Assembly: GCF_000720765.1 (NCBI RefSeq) | Contig: NZ_JODC01000011.1 | Coordinates: 248,001 to 312,000, forward strand | Source of the DNA: Streptomyces sp. NRRL S-646 | Lineage (GTDB): Bacteria; Actinomycetota; Actinomycetes; Streptomycetales; Streptomycetaceae | Length of the DNA: 64,000 nt | Direction: 5' to 3' | Part shown: one piece after another, positions 51,281-59,751 of the stretch | How positions within the stretch are numbered: the stretch's first letter is position 1 | Layout of the letters: each line of letters begins with the position of its first letter | Made by a program: the position numbers and the translations under genes | The notes under the pieces: model-generated | What the model was told of the DNA's origin: nothing | Seen by the model: the letters and a program-made list of their open reading frames with translations, nothing else | Databases searched by the model: none

Positions 51281-52054
51281 GTGAGCACAGCTGTTTCCCC
51301 CGCTCGTTTCCGAGGCCGGGTCGCCCTGGTCACCGGGGCGAGCCGGGGCATCGGGTACGCCGTCGCCGAGCGCCTGGTCGCCGAGGGCGCCAGGGTCTGC
51401 GTCACCGCCCGCTCGGCCGGCCCGCTGGCGGAGGCGGTCGAGCGCCTCGGCGGTCCCCGCCACGCCGTGGGCGTGGCCGGCAAGGCGGACGACGACGCCC
51501 ACCGGGCCGAGGCCGTCGAGCGGACGGTGGCGGCCTTCGGGCGGCTGGACGTCCTGGTCAACAACACGGGAATCAACCCGGTGTTCGGCCCGGTCCTCGA
51601 TCTGACGGAGTCCGCCTGGCGCAAGGTGTTCGACGTCAATGTGCTGGCGGCGCTGGGCTGGCTGCGCCGCGCCCGCGAGGCGTGGATGGGCGAGCACGGC
51701 GGCAGCGTGGTGAACATGACGGCCGTGGCCGGGCTGAAGCCCGCGTCCGGGATCGGCGTCTACGGTGCCAGCAAGGCCGCGCTGATCCACCTCACCGAGC
51801 AGCTGGGCCAGGAGCTCGGCCCGCACATCCGCGTCAACTCGGTGGCCCCCGCCGTCGTGAAGACCCGCTTCGCGTCGAAGCTCTACGAGGACCGCGAGCA
51901 GCAGCTCACCGCGGACTACGCGCTGCGGCGCCTCGGCACCCCCGAGGACATCGCGGCGGCGGTCGCGTACCTGGCCTCGGACGACGCCTCCTGGGTGACC
52001 GGCCAGACCCTGGTCGTCGACGGCGGGCTGACCACGGTGGGCGGCGGCATCTGA
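51281..52054 (+). CDS. SDR oxidoreductase lacking the canonical serine
   Basis: A 257-residue short-chain dehydrogenase. Cofactor motif TGASRGIG is intact and Tyr/Lys are present (YGASKAA), but the usual catalytic Ser (13 before Tyr) is Ala in NMTAVAGLKP and NNAG reads NNTG. The threonine before it could substitute, or activity may be altered. Start GTG 51281 follows GGAGGG by 7 nt; upstream in-frame ATGs (51242, 51254) lack sites. It has its own promoter and a strong terminator. Confidence 0.85.
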   Translation: MSTAVSPARFRGRVALVTGASRGIGYAVAERLVAEGARVCVTARSAGPLAEAVERLGGPRHAVGVAGKADDDAHRAEAVERTVAAFGRLDVLVNNTGINPVFGPVLDLTESAWRKVFDVNVLAALGWLRRAREAWMGEHGGSVVNMTAVAGLKPASGIGVYGASKAALIHLTEQLGQELGPHIRVNSVAPAVVKTRFASKLYEDREQQLTADYALRRLGTPEDIAAAVAYLASDDASWVTGQTLVVDGGLTTVGGGI

Positions 52055-52072
52055 ACCGGTCCTGCGTGCATA

Positions 52073-52112
52073 CGACTTCGGGCCCTTCCCCAGTGGGGAA
52101 GGGCCCGAGTCG
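52073..52112. terminator. Bidirectional terminator
   Basis: A 19-bp stem (CGGGCCCTTCCCCA core, one bulged T) with a 1-2 nt loop lies between the convergent second SDR and NTF2-like genes. Confidence 0.85.
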
Positions 52113-52126
52113 TGTCCGGGCGGGGG

Positions 52127-52588
52127 TCAGACCCCGCGGCGCGAGCCGTCCTGGTTGATCGGGGACCACCACAGGGCCGAGGTCGAGCCGCCGTCACCGA
52201 GGATGACCCCGCGGCCCTCCACGATGCGGCCGTCCCGCCAGCGCAGGAAGTGCAGCGCCGTCACGTCGAGCAGGTCGTACGGCGAGGTGCTGTCCTCCGG
52301 CGCGCCCGCCCGCAGCGCCCGGTTGGTGTTGACGTCGACCGAGTACCCGTCCTCGGCGTTGACCATGATGGTCACGTTCTCGGCGGTGTAGGTGCCTCCG
52401 GACAGCTCGCCCACGGTCTTGAGGAACCCGAGGAAGCTGTCCAGCCCCTCGTGCCGGCCGGCGTGCGCGTGGTTGCCGGGTATCTCGAAGGTGACGTCCT
52501 CGTCCCAGTACTCCAGCATGGCCTGGCGGTCTCCCGACGCCAGGGCGCCGAAGGCCTCACGGACTCGTTCGACGGTCAGCTCGCTCAT
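52127..52588 (-). CDS. SnoaL/NTF2-like protein
   Basis: A 153-residue protein of the cone-shaped NTF2/SnoaL superfamily (VREAFGALASGDRQAMLEYWDEDVTFEIPGNHAHAGRHEGLDSFLGFLKTV). Members act as cyclases, isomerases or hydratases, including in antibiotic pathways. The FEIPGNHAHAG strand holds candidate His/Asp residues. GAGGGAGAACATC precedes ATG 52588. Transcribed after the exporter with 100 bp between. Its substrate is unknown; a ring-forming or isomerisation step is possible. Confidence 0.85.
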   Translation of the reverse strand: MSELTVERVREAFGALASGDRQAMLEYWDEDVTFEIPGNHAHAGRHEGLDSFLGFLKTVGELSGGTYTAENVTIMVNAEDGYSVDVNTNRALRAGAPEDSTSPYDLLDVTALHFLRWRDGRIVEGRGVILGDGGSTSALWWSPINQDGSRRGV

Positions 52589-52687
52589 GATGTTCTCCCT
52601 CGTTCGTTGTTCTGCAGGTGGGTGGGAACAGGCGGCTGCCGGGGCGGCCGGCTGTCCCGGCAGCCGCCCCGGCAACCTGTCGGTGCG

Positions 52688-54262
52688 TCAGGCCGCGACC
52701 TTGTCCGGCTCGGCCTGCGGTGCGGCCTCGGCCGCGGGTGCCGTCTGACGGGACTTGGCGCCGACGGCCGCGACGAGCACCGTCGCGGCGGCGCAGAAGC
52801 CGGCCATGATCCACAGGGCGGTGTGCAGACCGCCGGTGTAGGCCGACGTGGCGACCTGGTGGAAGGCGGTGCGCGCGCTCGCCGGCACGGTGGACTCCGG
52901 CCCGGACAGCTGCCCCTGGTTCAGCGCGTTGGCCAGCGCGTCCGGCTTCCCGCCGTACGGGCCGCCGAAGGCGTCGAGCTTGCTGCCGATCTCCACCCGG
53001 GTGAAGTTGACGAGCAGTGAGCCGACCACCGCGATGCCGGTGGCCTCGCCCGCCAGCCGCATGGTGTTGAACATGCCCGCGGCCATCCCGGCCCGCTCCG
53101 GCTCGACGCTGGAGACCGCCGCGCCGTCCATCACGCCGAAGGAGACGCCGATCCCGATGCCGATCACCGCGTACGGGCCCAGCGCGGCCCAGTTGCCGAT
53201 GCCGGGGTGCACCACCGTCAGCCAGGCCGTGCCGATCGCGGTCAGGCCCACCGAGGCGGTGACCATGTGCCGCACCGGGATCCAGCGCAGCAGATACCCG
53301 GTGATCAGCGGGAAGAAGATGGTCGGCACGGTGAGCATCAGCATGTCGACGCCGGCGTGCATGGTGGTCTGGCCGTTGACGGCGGTGAGGTAGCTGGGCA
53401 GGTAGACCAGCAGCGGGGTGAAGGCCAGGACCAGGGCGACCACGCCGACGCACAGCGACACGAACTGCGGCTGCCGGAACAGGCCCAGGTCGAACATCGG
53501 CCGCTCCTGCCGCTTCTCCACCACGACGAACAGGGCGAAGAGCACGGCGCAGGCGACGTACATGACCACGTTGAAGGCGGAGGTCCAGCCGAGCGCTGAG
53601 CCCTCGATCAGGGCGGCGATCAGCGCGGTCAGTGCGCCGCTGAAGGTGATGGTCCCGGCCCAGTCGACACGGCCCGCCTGCGGGTCGCGGGACTCGGGCA
53701 GCCGGGTGGCGAGGACGAGCACCAGCGCGCCCGCGATCGCGGGGACCAGGAAGACGGACCGCCAGCCGAAGTTGGTGGACAGGGCACCGGCGATGAACGG
53801 TCCGAAGGCCATGCCCACGCCCACGGTGGTGCCGAAGACGCCGAACGCCTTTGCCCGGGCGGGCCCGTCGAAGACCTGGGCGAGCGTGGCGCTGCCGGAC
53901 GTCAGCACGGCGGCCGCGCCGACACCGGCGACGACCCGCGAGGCGTCCAGCAGCGCGATGTTGCCGGCCAGCGCGGAGACCAGCGAGCACAGCGTGAAGA
54001 CGGCGGTGCCCAGGACGAAGACCTTGCGGCGCCCGAACCGGTCGGCGAAGGCGCCGGAGGCGAGCATGAAGCCGGCGAAGGTCAGGTCGTAGCCGTTCAC
54101 GATCCACTCGTCGGCGGCCAGGCTGCTGTGGAAGTCGGCGGCGACACCGGGTATGGCCACGGACGCGCCGGTCAGCGAGATCGGCAGCAGCAGCGATGCG
54201 AGCACCACGGTGACGAGACTTACGACGGGACTGCGGGACGTATTCGGGGACGGATCCCTCAT
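52688..54262 (-). CDS. EmrB/QacA-type (DHA2) MFS exporter
   Basis: A 524-residue transporter with about 14 membrane segments. DHA2 features are the early ADEWIVNGYDLTFAGFMLASGAFADRFGRRKVFVLG block (helices 2-3 with the MFS loop motif) and GVGMAFGPFIAGALSTNFGWRSVF (motif C region). It probably exports the cluster's product. ATG 54262 has GGAGGAAG upstream. Its -10 (TAGCGT, 54307-54312, minus strand) is shared in type with other cluster promoters. Divergent from the FAD monooxygenase. Confidence 0.9.
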   Translation of the reverse strand: MRDPSPNTSRSPVVSLVTVVLASLLLPISLTGASVAIPGVAADFHSSLAADEWIVNGYDLTFAGFMLASGAFADRFGRRKVFVLGTAVFTLCSLVSALAGNIALLDASRVVAGVGAAAVLTSGSATLAQVFDGPARAKAFGVFGTTVGVGMAFGPFIAGALSTNFGWRSVFLVPAIAGALVLVLATRLPESRDPQAGRVDWAGTITFSGALTALIAALIEGSALGWTSAFNVVMYVACAVLFALFVVVEKRQERPMFDLGLFRQPQFVSLCVGVVALVLAFTPLLVYLPSYLTAVNGQTTMHAGVDMLMLTVPTIFFPLITGYLLRWIPVRHMVTASVGLTAIGTAWLTVVHPGIGNWAALGPYAVIGIGIGVSFGVMDGAAVSSVEPERAGMAAGMFNTMRLAGEATGIAVVGSLLVNFTRVEIGSKLDAFGGPYGGKPDALANALNQGQLSGPESTVPASARTAFHQVATSAYTGGLHTALWIMAGFCAAATVLVAAVGAKSRQTAPAAEAAPQAEPDKVAA

Positions 54263-54306
54263 GATTCTCTTCCTCCAGAAAAACTGCCGGTGTCCATGGC
54301 AATTCC

Positions 54307-54472
54307 ACGCTAGGGACCGGGAATGGGGTCCGTACATTCCCCTTGTGGTCCGGCGAGTGTTTCCTTAGAGGCACGCTCCAGCATCCGCCCAGGTCAGAGT
54401 GTCACTTTCGTTTCCCGGTAGCGGCACGTTCGGACAATATCCGCACTTTATCCGGAGCTGCGGAACTAGCGT
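54307..54472. promoter_or_regulatory. Divergent promoter region, exporter and FAD monooxygenase
   Basis: On the plus strand, TGTCAC (54400-54405, part of the 12-mer shared with 36550-36561) is 61 nt before TAGCGT (54467-54472). On the minus strand, TAGCGT (54307-54312) is preceded by a GGGAATG...CATTCCC inverted repeat (54317-54339) rather than the TGTC box. The whole gap is 275 bp. Confidence 0.5.
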
Positions 54473-54537
54473 CCGTAATTGCCCGCGCCCCGCGCCCATC
54501 GGCCGGTGCGAGTATCCGAAATGCTGGGAGAGCGCAC

Positions 54538-56109
54538 ATGTCCAAGGTCAACCCCGTCCTGGTGGTCGGCGCCGGGCCGATCGGCCTGGTGATCGCCTGT
54601 GAACTGCTCGGTCAGGGCGTCCCCGTCCGGATCGTCGACGCCGAACGCGACCACTCGGCCCACTCCAGGGCCACCACCATCTGGCCACGCCCGCTCGAAC
54701 TCCTGCGCAGGATCGGCGTTGCGGACCGCCTGGTCGACAGCGGGCACCGTATCCAGGGCGTGGCGTACTACTCGGACCGCCGTCATCTCGCGACGGCCTG
54801 GCTGAACCGCCTGGAGGACACCCCGTACCCCTTCGCCGTCGGCCTGCCCCAGGACCGCACCGAGGAACTGCTGGAGCAGCGTCTGTCGGAGCTCGGCGGC
54901 AAGGTCGAGCGCGGGGTGCGGCTTGAGACGCTGGACGCGACCGGGACGCGCGCCCGTGCGGTGCTCGCCCTGCCCGACGGCCTCACCGAGGAGATCGAGG
55001 CGGACTGGGTCGTCGGCGCCGACGGCGCGCACAGCACGGTGCGCAAGGAGCTGGGCCTCGGCTTCGAGGGCTCCAAACTGCCCATCAACTTCGCCATCAC
55101 CGACGCCGAGTTGTCCGGAGAGATACCGGCGGACCTGGTGAGCTACTGCTACACGGCACAGGGCGGCCTGGGGCTCGCCCCGGTCTCCCCCGGCGTCCAC
55201 CGCATCGCCGTCGCGGTGCCGCCCGAGATGGCCCAGGCCACGCCCACCCGCGCGTTCTTCCAGCAGGTGGTGTCCGACCGCGCGCCCGGTGGCGTCGAGG
55301 TGGGCGAGCTGCGCTTCAGCACGGTCTTCCAGGTCCACGTCCGCAGCGCGCCGAGCTTCCGCAGCGGCCGGGCCTTCCTCGCGGGCGACGCCGCCCACCT
55401 CATGAGTCCGGCGGGCGGGCAGGGCATGAACACCGGCCTGCTGGACGCAGCGAACCTGGGCTGGAAGCTGGCGGGCGTCCTGCGCGGCACCCTCGACGAG
55501 GCCATTCTCGACAGCTACGACGCCGAGCGGCGCCCCGCGGTGCACACGGTGACCCGTTCCACCTCCCTGCAGACCCGCTGGGGAGCCCTGACCAGGCCCG
55601 CCCAACTCGCGCTGCGCGACACGGCGGTACGGGCCGCGGGCCGCACCGGCGTCCTGCAGCGGACCCTGGCGCCGGCCATCGGCCAGCTCACGTCGGGCTA
55701 CCGCGGCCCCACCGCACGGAGGACCTCCCCCGCGGGGGCGAAGGCCGTCCCCGGGGACCGGCTGCCCGTCCTGCTCGGCGAGGAACCGGTCCGCACCGGG
55801 GCGCCCTGGACCCGGATCACCGGCCGCTCGTACGCCGTACTGCTGCACCCCGGCCGCACCAGGCCGGCCGACTGGCGCAGGACCTGCGCGGCGATCCGCG
55901 CGGCCGTCGGCGACGAGGCCGAGGTGGTCGAGGCCCCCAGCCGCCCTCGGGGCCCGCTCGCCACCGCGCTCGGCCGCCACCCCGTCGCGGCGATCGTCCG
56001 CCCCGACGGCCACCTCCACACCACCCTGACCGACCTGAGCCCCACCACAATCCTGACCACCCTCACCCGAGCCCGCCGGGAGGCCCTCCCCAACACCGGA
56101 CCCGCCTGA
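54538..56109 (+). CDS. FAD-dependent aromatic-ring-type monooxygenase
   Basis: A 523-residue group A flavin monooxygenase. Motifs: GAGPIG (residues 11-16, FAD dinucleotide), DG motif VVGADGAHSTVRK (about 155-167), and GDAAHLMSPAGGQGMNTGLLDAANLGWKL (about 281-309). A C-terminal thioredoxin-like domain (about 400-523) is present, as in PHBH/anthracycline hydroxylases. It probably hydroxylates or oxidatively rearranges the product. GGGAG precedes ATG 54538. Its last ~100 bp have a decayed duplicate just downstream. Confidence 0.9.
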   Translation: MSKVNPVLVVGAGPIGLVIACELLGQGVPVRIVDAERDHSAHSRATTIWPRPLELLRRIGVADRLVDSGHRIQGVAYYSDRRHLATAWLNRLEDTPYPFAVGLPQDRTEELLEQRLSELGGKVERGVRLETLDATGTRARAVLALPDGLTEEIEADWVVGADGAHSTVRKELGLGFEGSKLPINFAITDAELSGEIPADLVSYCYTAQGGLGLAPVSPGVHRIAVAVPPEMAQATPTRAFFQQVVSDRAPGGVEVGELRFSTVFQVHVRSAPSFRSGRAFLAGDAAHLMSPAGGQGMNTGLLDAANLGWKLAGVLRGTLDEAILDSYDAERRPAVHTVTRSTSLQTRWGALTRPAQLALRDTAVRAAGRTGVLQRTLAPAIGQLTSGYRGPTARRTSPAGAKAVPGDRLPVLLGEEPVRTGAPWTRITGRSYAVLLHPGRTRPADWRRTCAAIRAAVGDEAEVVEAPSRPRGPLATALGRHPVAAIVRPDGHLHTTLTDLSPTTILTTLTRARREALPNTGPA

Positions 56110-56499
56110 CCCCCACCACCTCGCCGACGACCAGACCGAGGCAGTCGAGGCCCCGCCGCCCGCGGGGCCCCCTCGCCACTCGGCCGCCACCCCGCCGCGG
56201 CGGCCACCAACCCCTGCCCGACACCGGGCCCGCCTGACGGGCGCCGGCCCCGAGGGGCCGTCAGCCCCTCACGCCGCACAAGCGGACAGCGGCACGCAAA
56301 CGGCCCTTGCCGACAACGGGCAGGGGACGCAAGGCACTTCACCCCCATCGCCCCACTGCCGGACGCCGACAGCACCGCCCCACCCCGCCCCCCAACCAGC
56401 AGGCGCCAAGGCGGACAACTCATCACCGGCTCCCCACACACGCCAACGGCCCCCGCCTCACAACCGGCAGGGGGCCGCAGCACGCAGTACGTCGACGAG
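56110..56499. other. Intergenic region with decayed gene-end duplication and hairpins
   Basis: Bases 56126-56238 resemble the 3' end of the monooxygenase gene (55908-55996 joined to 56085-56110): GAGGCAGTCGAGGCCCC, CCCTCGCCAC, CTCGGCCGCCACCCCG and ACCGGGCCCGCCTGAC recur in order. Further on, two G/C-rich hairpins (56298-56330 and 56447-56480, ACGGCCC...GGGCAGGGG type) lie before the convergent response-regulator gene. No coding region is supported. Confidence 0.6.
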
Positions 56500-57171
56500 T
56501 CACCCGGCCATCGGCAGGGAGTGCTTGCTCTGCGGGCGGATGAGCTGGAGTGCCGCCGCCTTGTTCACCGCGTCGAGGCGGGAGACCGCGTCGAGCTTGT
56601 CGAAGATCTTCCTCAGATGGCGCTTGACGGTGCCCTCGGTGATGCCGAGGCGGGCGCCGATCTGCCGGTTGCTCAGAGCCTCGGCCACCAGGGTGAGCAC
56701 CTCCGTCTCGCGCTCGGAGATGACGGCGGCCCGCCGGCCGGCTCCCTCGGCGGCGGCGAGCGACGGCATCGACACCGTGACCACGGTGCGCCCACTGCCG
56801 GGCCGCTCCCGGATGGCCGCGAGCAGGGACTGGCGGCTGGCACTCTTGTGGAGATAACCGCGCACTCCGAGCGCGAGCAGCCCGCGCACGAGCGCCGGGT
56901 GGTCGTCCATGCTCAGGACGATGATCCGCAGCCCCGGCCGGCGCTCCAGAAGCCGGCGCACGGTGGCTCCCGGGTCCTCGTTGTACGGCATCTGCACATC
57001 GATCAGCGCGACGTCGGGCCGCAGCTCCGCGGCGGCCCGCACGGCCGCACGGGCGTCGCCGACCTCCGCGACCACCTCGATGTCGGGCTCGCTCTGCAGG
57101 AGTTCGACCATCGCCTCGCGCAGCAGGGTGTGGTCGTCGGCGACGAGTATGCGGGTCGGGGTGTCAGACAT
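56500..57171 (-). CDS. NarL/LuxR-type response regulator
   Basis: A 223-residue response regulator. The receiver is complete: D12/D13, phospho-acceptor D58 (VALIDVQMP), Ser in IIVLSMDD and Lys in GYLHKSAS. The C-terminal LuxR HTH is ISERETEVLTLVAEALSNRQIGARLGITEGTVKRHLRKIF. It overlaps the 3' end of the kinase gene by 8 bp and is its cognate partner. It is the second candidate activator for the cluster, besides the orphan regulator at 38607. Confidence 0.92.
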   Translation of the reverse strand: MSDTPTRILVADDHTLLREAMVELLQSEPDIEVVAEVGDARAAVRAAAELRPDVALIDVQMPYNEDPGATVRRLLERRPGLRIIVLSMDDHPALVRGLLALGVRGYLHKSASRQSLLAAIRERPGSGRTVVTVSMPSLAAAEGAGRRAAVISERETEVLTLVAEALSNRQIGARLGITEGTVKRHLRKIFDKLDAVSRLDAVNKAAALQLIRPQSKHSLPMAG

Positions 57172-57838
57172 GGCGGGTGTTCCTCTCCTTGACCGGAACC
57201 CAGAGCGTGATCCGGGTGCCGCGCCTGAGTGCGCTGGTGACCGTGGTGACGCCGCCGGCTGCCTGGATCCGCTCCTGCATGCCGAGCAGCCCGTTGGTCG
57301 AACCGCGTTCGCCGACCCCGGCGGGGTCGAAGCCGTCCCCGTCGTCGGCCACCGAGGCGTGCAGTTCGTCGGCATCCCAGGCGATGTGGACGGCGACGTG
57401 CCGGGCGTGCGCGTGGGCCACGGCGTTGCGCATCGCCTCGCGGACCGCGAGGAACACGGCGTCCGCCACCGTGGCCGGCAGCAGACCGTCCACGCCGTCG
57501 ACCCGCAGGTCCACCCTCGGCTCACTGATCTCCATGGCCTGTACGAAGCCGCGCAGTGCGTCCTCGATCGAGAAGGCAGCGACCGTCGGCGGCGAGTCCC
57601 GCAGCACCGAGGTCACCTGCCGGGTCGCGCACAGCACGTCCACCACGGCGGCCCGTACCTGCTGCAGACGGGCTGCGGCCTCCGGGTCGGACCCCACCGC
57701 CGTGGTCTCCAGCATGTCCAGACGGCGCAGTGCCAGCGCCAGTCCGCTGCCGATCCGGTCGTGCACCTCCCGTGCGAGCATCTTGCAGACATCCGTCTGC
57801 GCCGACTGTGCTGTCCCTGCTGTCTCTGTATCCCTCAC
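57164..57838 (-). CDS. Soluble NarX-type histidine kinase without sensor domain
   Basis: A 224-residue kinase. The HisKA_3 dimerisation helix has the phospho-acceptor H26 (LAREVHDRIGSGLALAL), and the ATPase shows the N box (REAMRNAVAHAHARHV), G1 (VADDGDGFDP) and G2 (GLLGMQERIQAAGG). There is no membrane segment and no input domain; only about 18 residues precede the kinase core. It must sense a cytoplasmic cue or be controlled by its level, which two AGAG palindromes in its promoter would set. Confidence 0.9.
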   Translation of the reverse strand: MRDTETAGTAQSAQTDVCKMLAREVHDRIGSGLALALRRLDMLETTAVGSDPEAAARLQQVRAAVVDVLCATRQVTSVLRDSPPTVAAFSIEDALRGFVQAMEISEPRVDLRVDGVDGLLPATVADAVFLAVREAMRNAVAHAHARHVAVHIAWDADELHASVADDGDGFDPAGVGERGSTNGLLGMQERIQAAGGVTTVTSALRRGTRITLWVPVKERNTRHV

Positions 57839-57900
57839 CGGGTCCTCGCTCTCCCCCGTACGGTCTCCTGGCCGAGTAGGCCCTACCCCAAGAAGAATAT

Positions 57901-57912
57901 AGAGAGCTCTCT
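57901..57912. promoter_or_regulatory. AGAG palindrome A, kinase-regulator operon
   Basis: AGAGAGCTCTCT is a perfect 12-bp palindrome 63 nt upstream of the kinase start. It shares the AGAG/CTCT core of four other sites in the regulatory end of the cluster. Confidence 0.6.
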
Positions 57913-57954
57913 TTTTTTCTAGTCAGATCGAGCCCGATCGAGTACATAGATGGC

Positions 57955-57982
57955 AAAGAAAACAGAGCACTCTCTTTGCTTT
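57955..57982. promoter_or_regulatory. AGAG palindrome B, kinase-regulator operon
   Basis: A 28-bp inverted repeat with 11 of 13 arm positions paired around AGAG-CA-CTCT. The core AACAGAGCACTCTCTT is identical to site D. It overlaps the last bases of the TetR gene and lies upstream of the kinase promoter. Confidence 0.7.
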
Positions 57983-58574
57983 AGGCGGCGGCCGCGGCGA
58001 TGCCGTGACAGACGAAGGGCCACAGGCGCGACATGGCGCCCGCCGCACCCCTGAACCGCTCCTGCCCCGGCGCGGTGCGCGGGTGCACCTCGACAGCGGT
58101 GAGCAGGTACGTCACCAGTCCCGCCACCGCGGGCGGCCGGACTCCGTGCCGCAGCTCCCCCGCAGCCTCCGCCTCCTCGAGCAACTGCGACAGCGTCGGC
58201 ATCCAGGAGGAGTGCCAGGCCGGGACGATGTCCGGCCGCTCCCGCGCGAGCAGCGAGGCGGCACGCACGACGACGTCCTCGTCCAGGAGCCGGGCGAGCG
58301 CCTGCAGCAGCACCCCTACGGCCCGCAGCGGGGACGCCTGCCCGGCGGCGGCGGACACGGTCTGCTTGCCGGCAACGCTCGCGGCGCGTTCGACCACGGC
58401 TTCGGCAAGTTCGCTCTTGCTGGCGAAATGAAAGGTCAGCGCCCCCATGGAGACCTGCGCGGACCTGCTGATCGCGACCAGGGTGGCCCCGTTGTAGCCC
58501 TTGTCGTCCACGACATCGGCCGCGGCCCTGATGAGAGCTTCGCGCGTGCGCTCCGCCCTGGCCTGCACTGCCAT
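57981..58574 (-). CDS. TetR family regulator (GBL-receptor-like homologue)
   Basis: A 197-residue TetR protein. The HTH is clear (REALIRAAADVVDDKGYNGATLVAISRSAQVSMGALTFHFASKSELAEAVV), of the GALxFHF type seen in GBL receptors. The ligand domain is less like ScbR than that of the other TetR here, so it may be a pseudo-receptor or bind another ligand. An AGAG palindrome lies 66 bp upstream of ATG 58574, consistent with autoregulation; another overlaps its stop codon and controls the next operon. Confidence 0.9.
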   Translation of the reverse strand: MAVQARAERTREALIRAAADVVDDKGYNGATLVAISRSAQVSMGALTFHFASKSELAEAVVERAASVAGKQTVSAAAGQASPLRAVGVLLQALARLLDEDVVVRAASLLARERPDIVPAWHSSWMPTLSQLLEEAEAAGELRHGVRPPAVAGLVTYLLTAVEVHPRTAPGQERFRGAAGAMSRLWPFVCHGIAAAAA

Positions 58575-58639
58575 GCATCCTCCAAAGTTCCGAGGCCGAC
58601 CGGCCGCCCCGCGGTCGGCACCGGCCGGAGCGTGGACGT

Positions 58640-58663
58640 AAATAAAAGAGATCTCTCTATATT
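58640..58663. promoter_or_regulatory. AGAG palindrome C, tetR promoter
   Basis: The site has a perfect AGAGATCTCT core (58647-58656) flanked by A/T-rich arms. It lies 66-89 bp upstream of the TetR start and resembles the other four sites, though its centre differs (AT in place of CA). Confidence 0.55.
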
Positions 58664-58745
58664 ATTCCGACAGTAGCGACCGCTTCGCAACAGGCGGAAT
58701 GAGCCACTCCACCACCGGTCGCACGACGGGGACCAGGAGCGAGAA

Positions 58746-58782
58746 CAGGCCCCCCTGCCTCACCGAGACAGAGGGGCCTGAG
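58746..58782. terminator. Terminator after the oxidoreductase gene
   Basis: A 12-bp stem (CAGGCCCCCCTG with CAGAGGGGCCTG, one mismatch) lies just beyond the 3' end of the epimerase-like gene on the minus strand. Confidence 0.65.
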
Positions 58783-58809
58783 GGAGTCGCCCTGGCGCCA
58801 GGACCGGCC

Positions 58810-59751
58810 CTAGGAGGTACCCAGTCGCTCGAGCGGGCCCGGGCCCGGGTCGGTGGCGAGCAGTTCCCAGATCAGGTCACTGCGGTAGTAGTGGTCCCGG
58901 CCCAGCAGCTCCAACTGCCGTTGCCCCCAACGACCTTGCGTATGCGCCAGCAGCGCGGTGCACTGCGCCCAGTCGGCGTCGCCGCGCGCGGGCTCGGCGA
59001 GACCGTGTCCGGCCAGGACCCGTCTGAGGCGACCGCTCGCCACCGGGACGGGATGAGCCGCGTGATGCACCCCCCGCACCGGCATGTCCACGGTGACGGC
59101 GGCCGCGGCCAGCCGCGCCAGGTCGTCCACGTCCACGAGGGACAGCAGCCCCGTGCCACCGTCCCACTCGGGCGGAACGCGCCGGGTCAGTTCGGCGAAG
59201 GCCGGCCCCACCCAGCGGTCCCCCTCGCCGAGCACCAGACCCGGCCGCAGCACGAGCGCACCGGCCGCCAGGGCCGGCCCTTCGGCGGCGAGGCGGCTGC
59301 GGCTGGCCTCGGACACGGGCTCCGCGTCGACCTCGTCGACGTCGATCCCGCGGTGCGGGCCGGCGCCGTAGACGGCGGCCGTGGAGAAGTGGACTATCCG
59401 GTCGACCCCGGCCTCCCGGGCGGCCGCCATGACGGCAGCGGTCCCGTCGAGGTTCACCGACCAGGCCTGCCGGGCATCGGAACCGACGTAGGAGACGGCG
59501 TGCACGACGGCGTCGGCGCCCTTGAAAGCAGCGTGCAGTGACGCCGCGTCAGTGACATCGGCCCGAACCCGCTCCACCGTGCCCTCGCCCGGCGCTTCGG
59601 CACCCGCGCCGCGGGCCAGTGCACGCACCCGCAGCGGCCCTCCGCCGGGAGCCGTGCAGACGGCCAGCCGGCGCACCACCGCGGAGCCGATGAAGCCCGT
59701 GGAGCCCGTCACCGCGACGGTCCAGGGCCTCGCCTCGCCGTCCGGGCTCAC
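58810..59751 (-). CDS. NAD-dependent epimerase/dehydratase family protein, JadW2-like
   Basis: A 313-residue extended SDR. The Rossmann motif is TGSTGFIGSAVV (about residues 13-24), followed by VHAVSYVGSDARQAWSVNLDGT and HFSTAAVYG. The usual YxxxK is not evident; the equivalent stretch reads EASRSRLAAEG, as in some GBL-locus members. It likely takes part in GBL ligand processing (reduction). Its GTG start at 59751 overlaps the receptor stop codon as GTGA, so it is translationally coupled to the receptor. Confidence 0.85.
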   Translation of the reverse strand: MSPDGEARPWTVAVTGSTGFIGSAVVRRLAVCTAPGGGPLRVRALARGAGAEAPGEGTVERVRADVTDAASLHAAFKGADAVVHAVSYVGSDARQAWSVNLDGTAAVMAAAREAGVDRIVHFSTAAVYGAGPHRGIDVDEVDAEPVSEASRSRLAAEGPALAAGALVLRPGLVLGEGDRWVGPAFAELTRRVPPEWDGGTGLLSLVDVDDLARLAAAAVTVDMPVRGVHHAAHPVPVASGRLRRVLAGHGLAEPARGDADWAQCTALLAHTQGRWGQRQLELLGRDHYYRSDLIWELLATDPGPGPLERLGTS

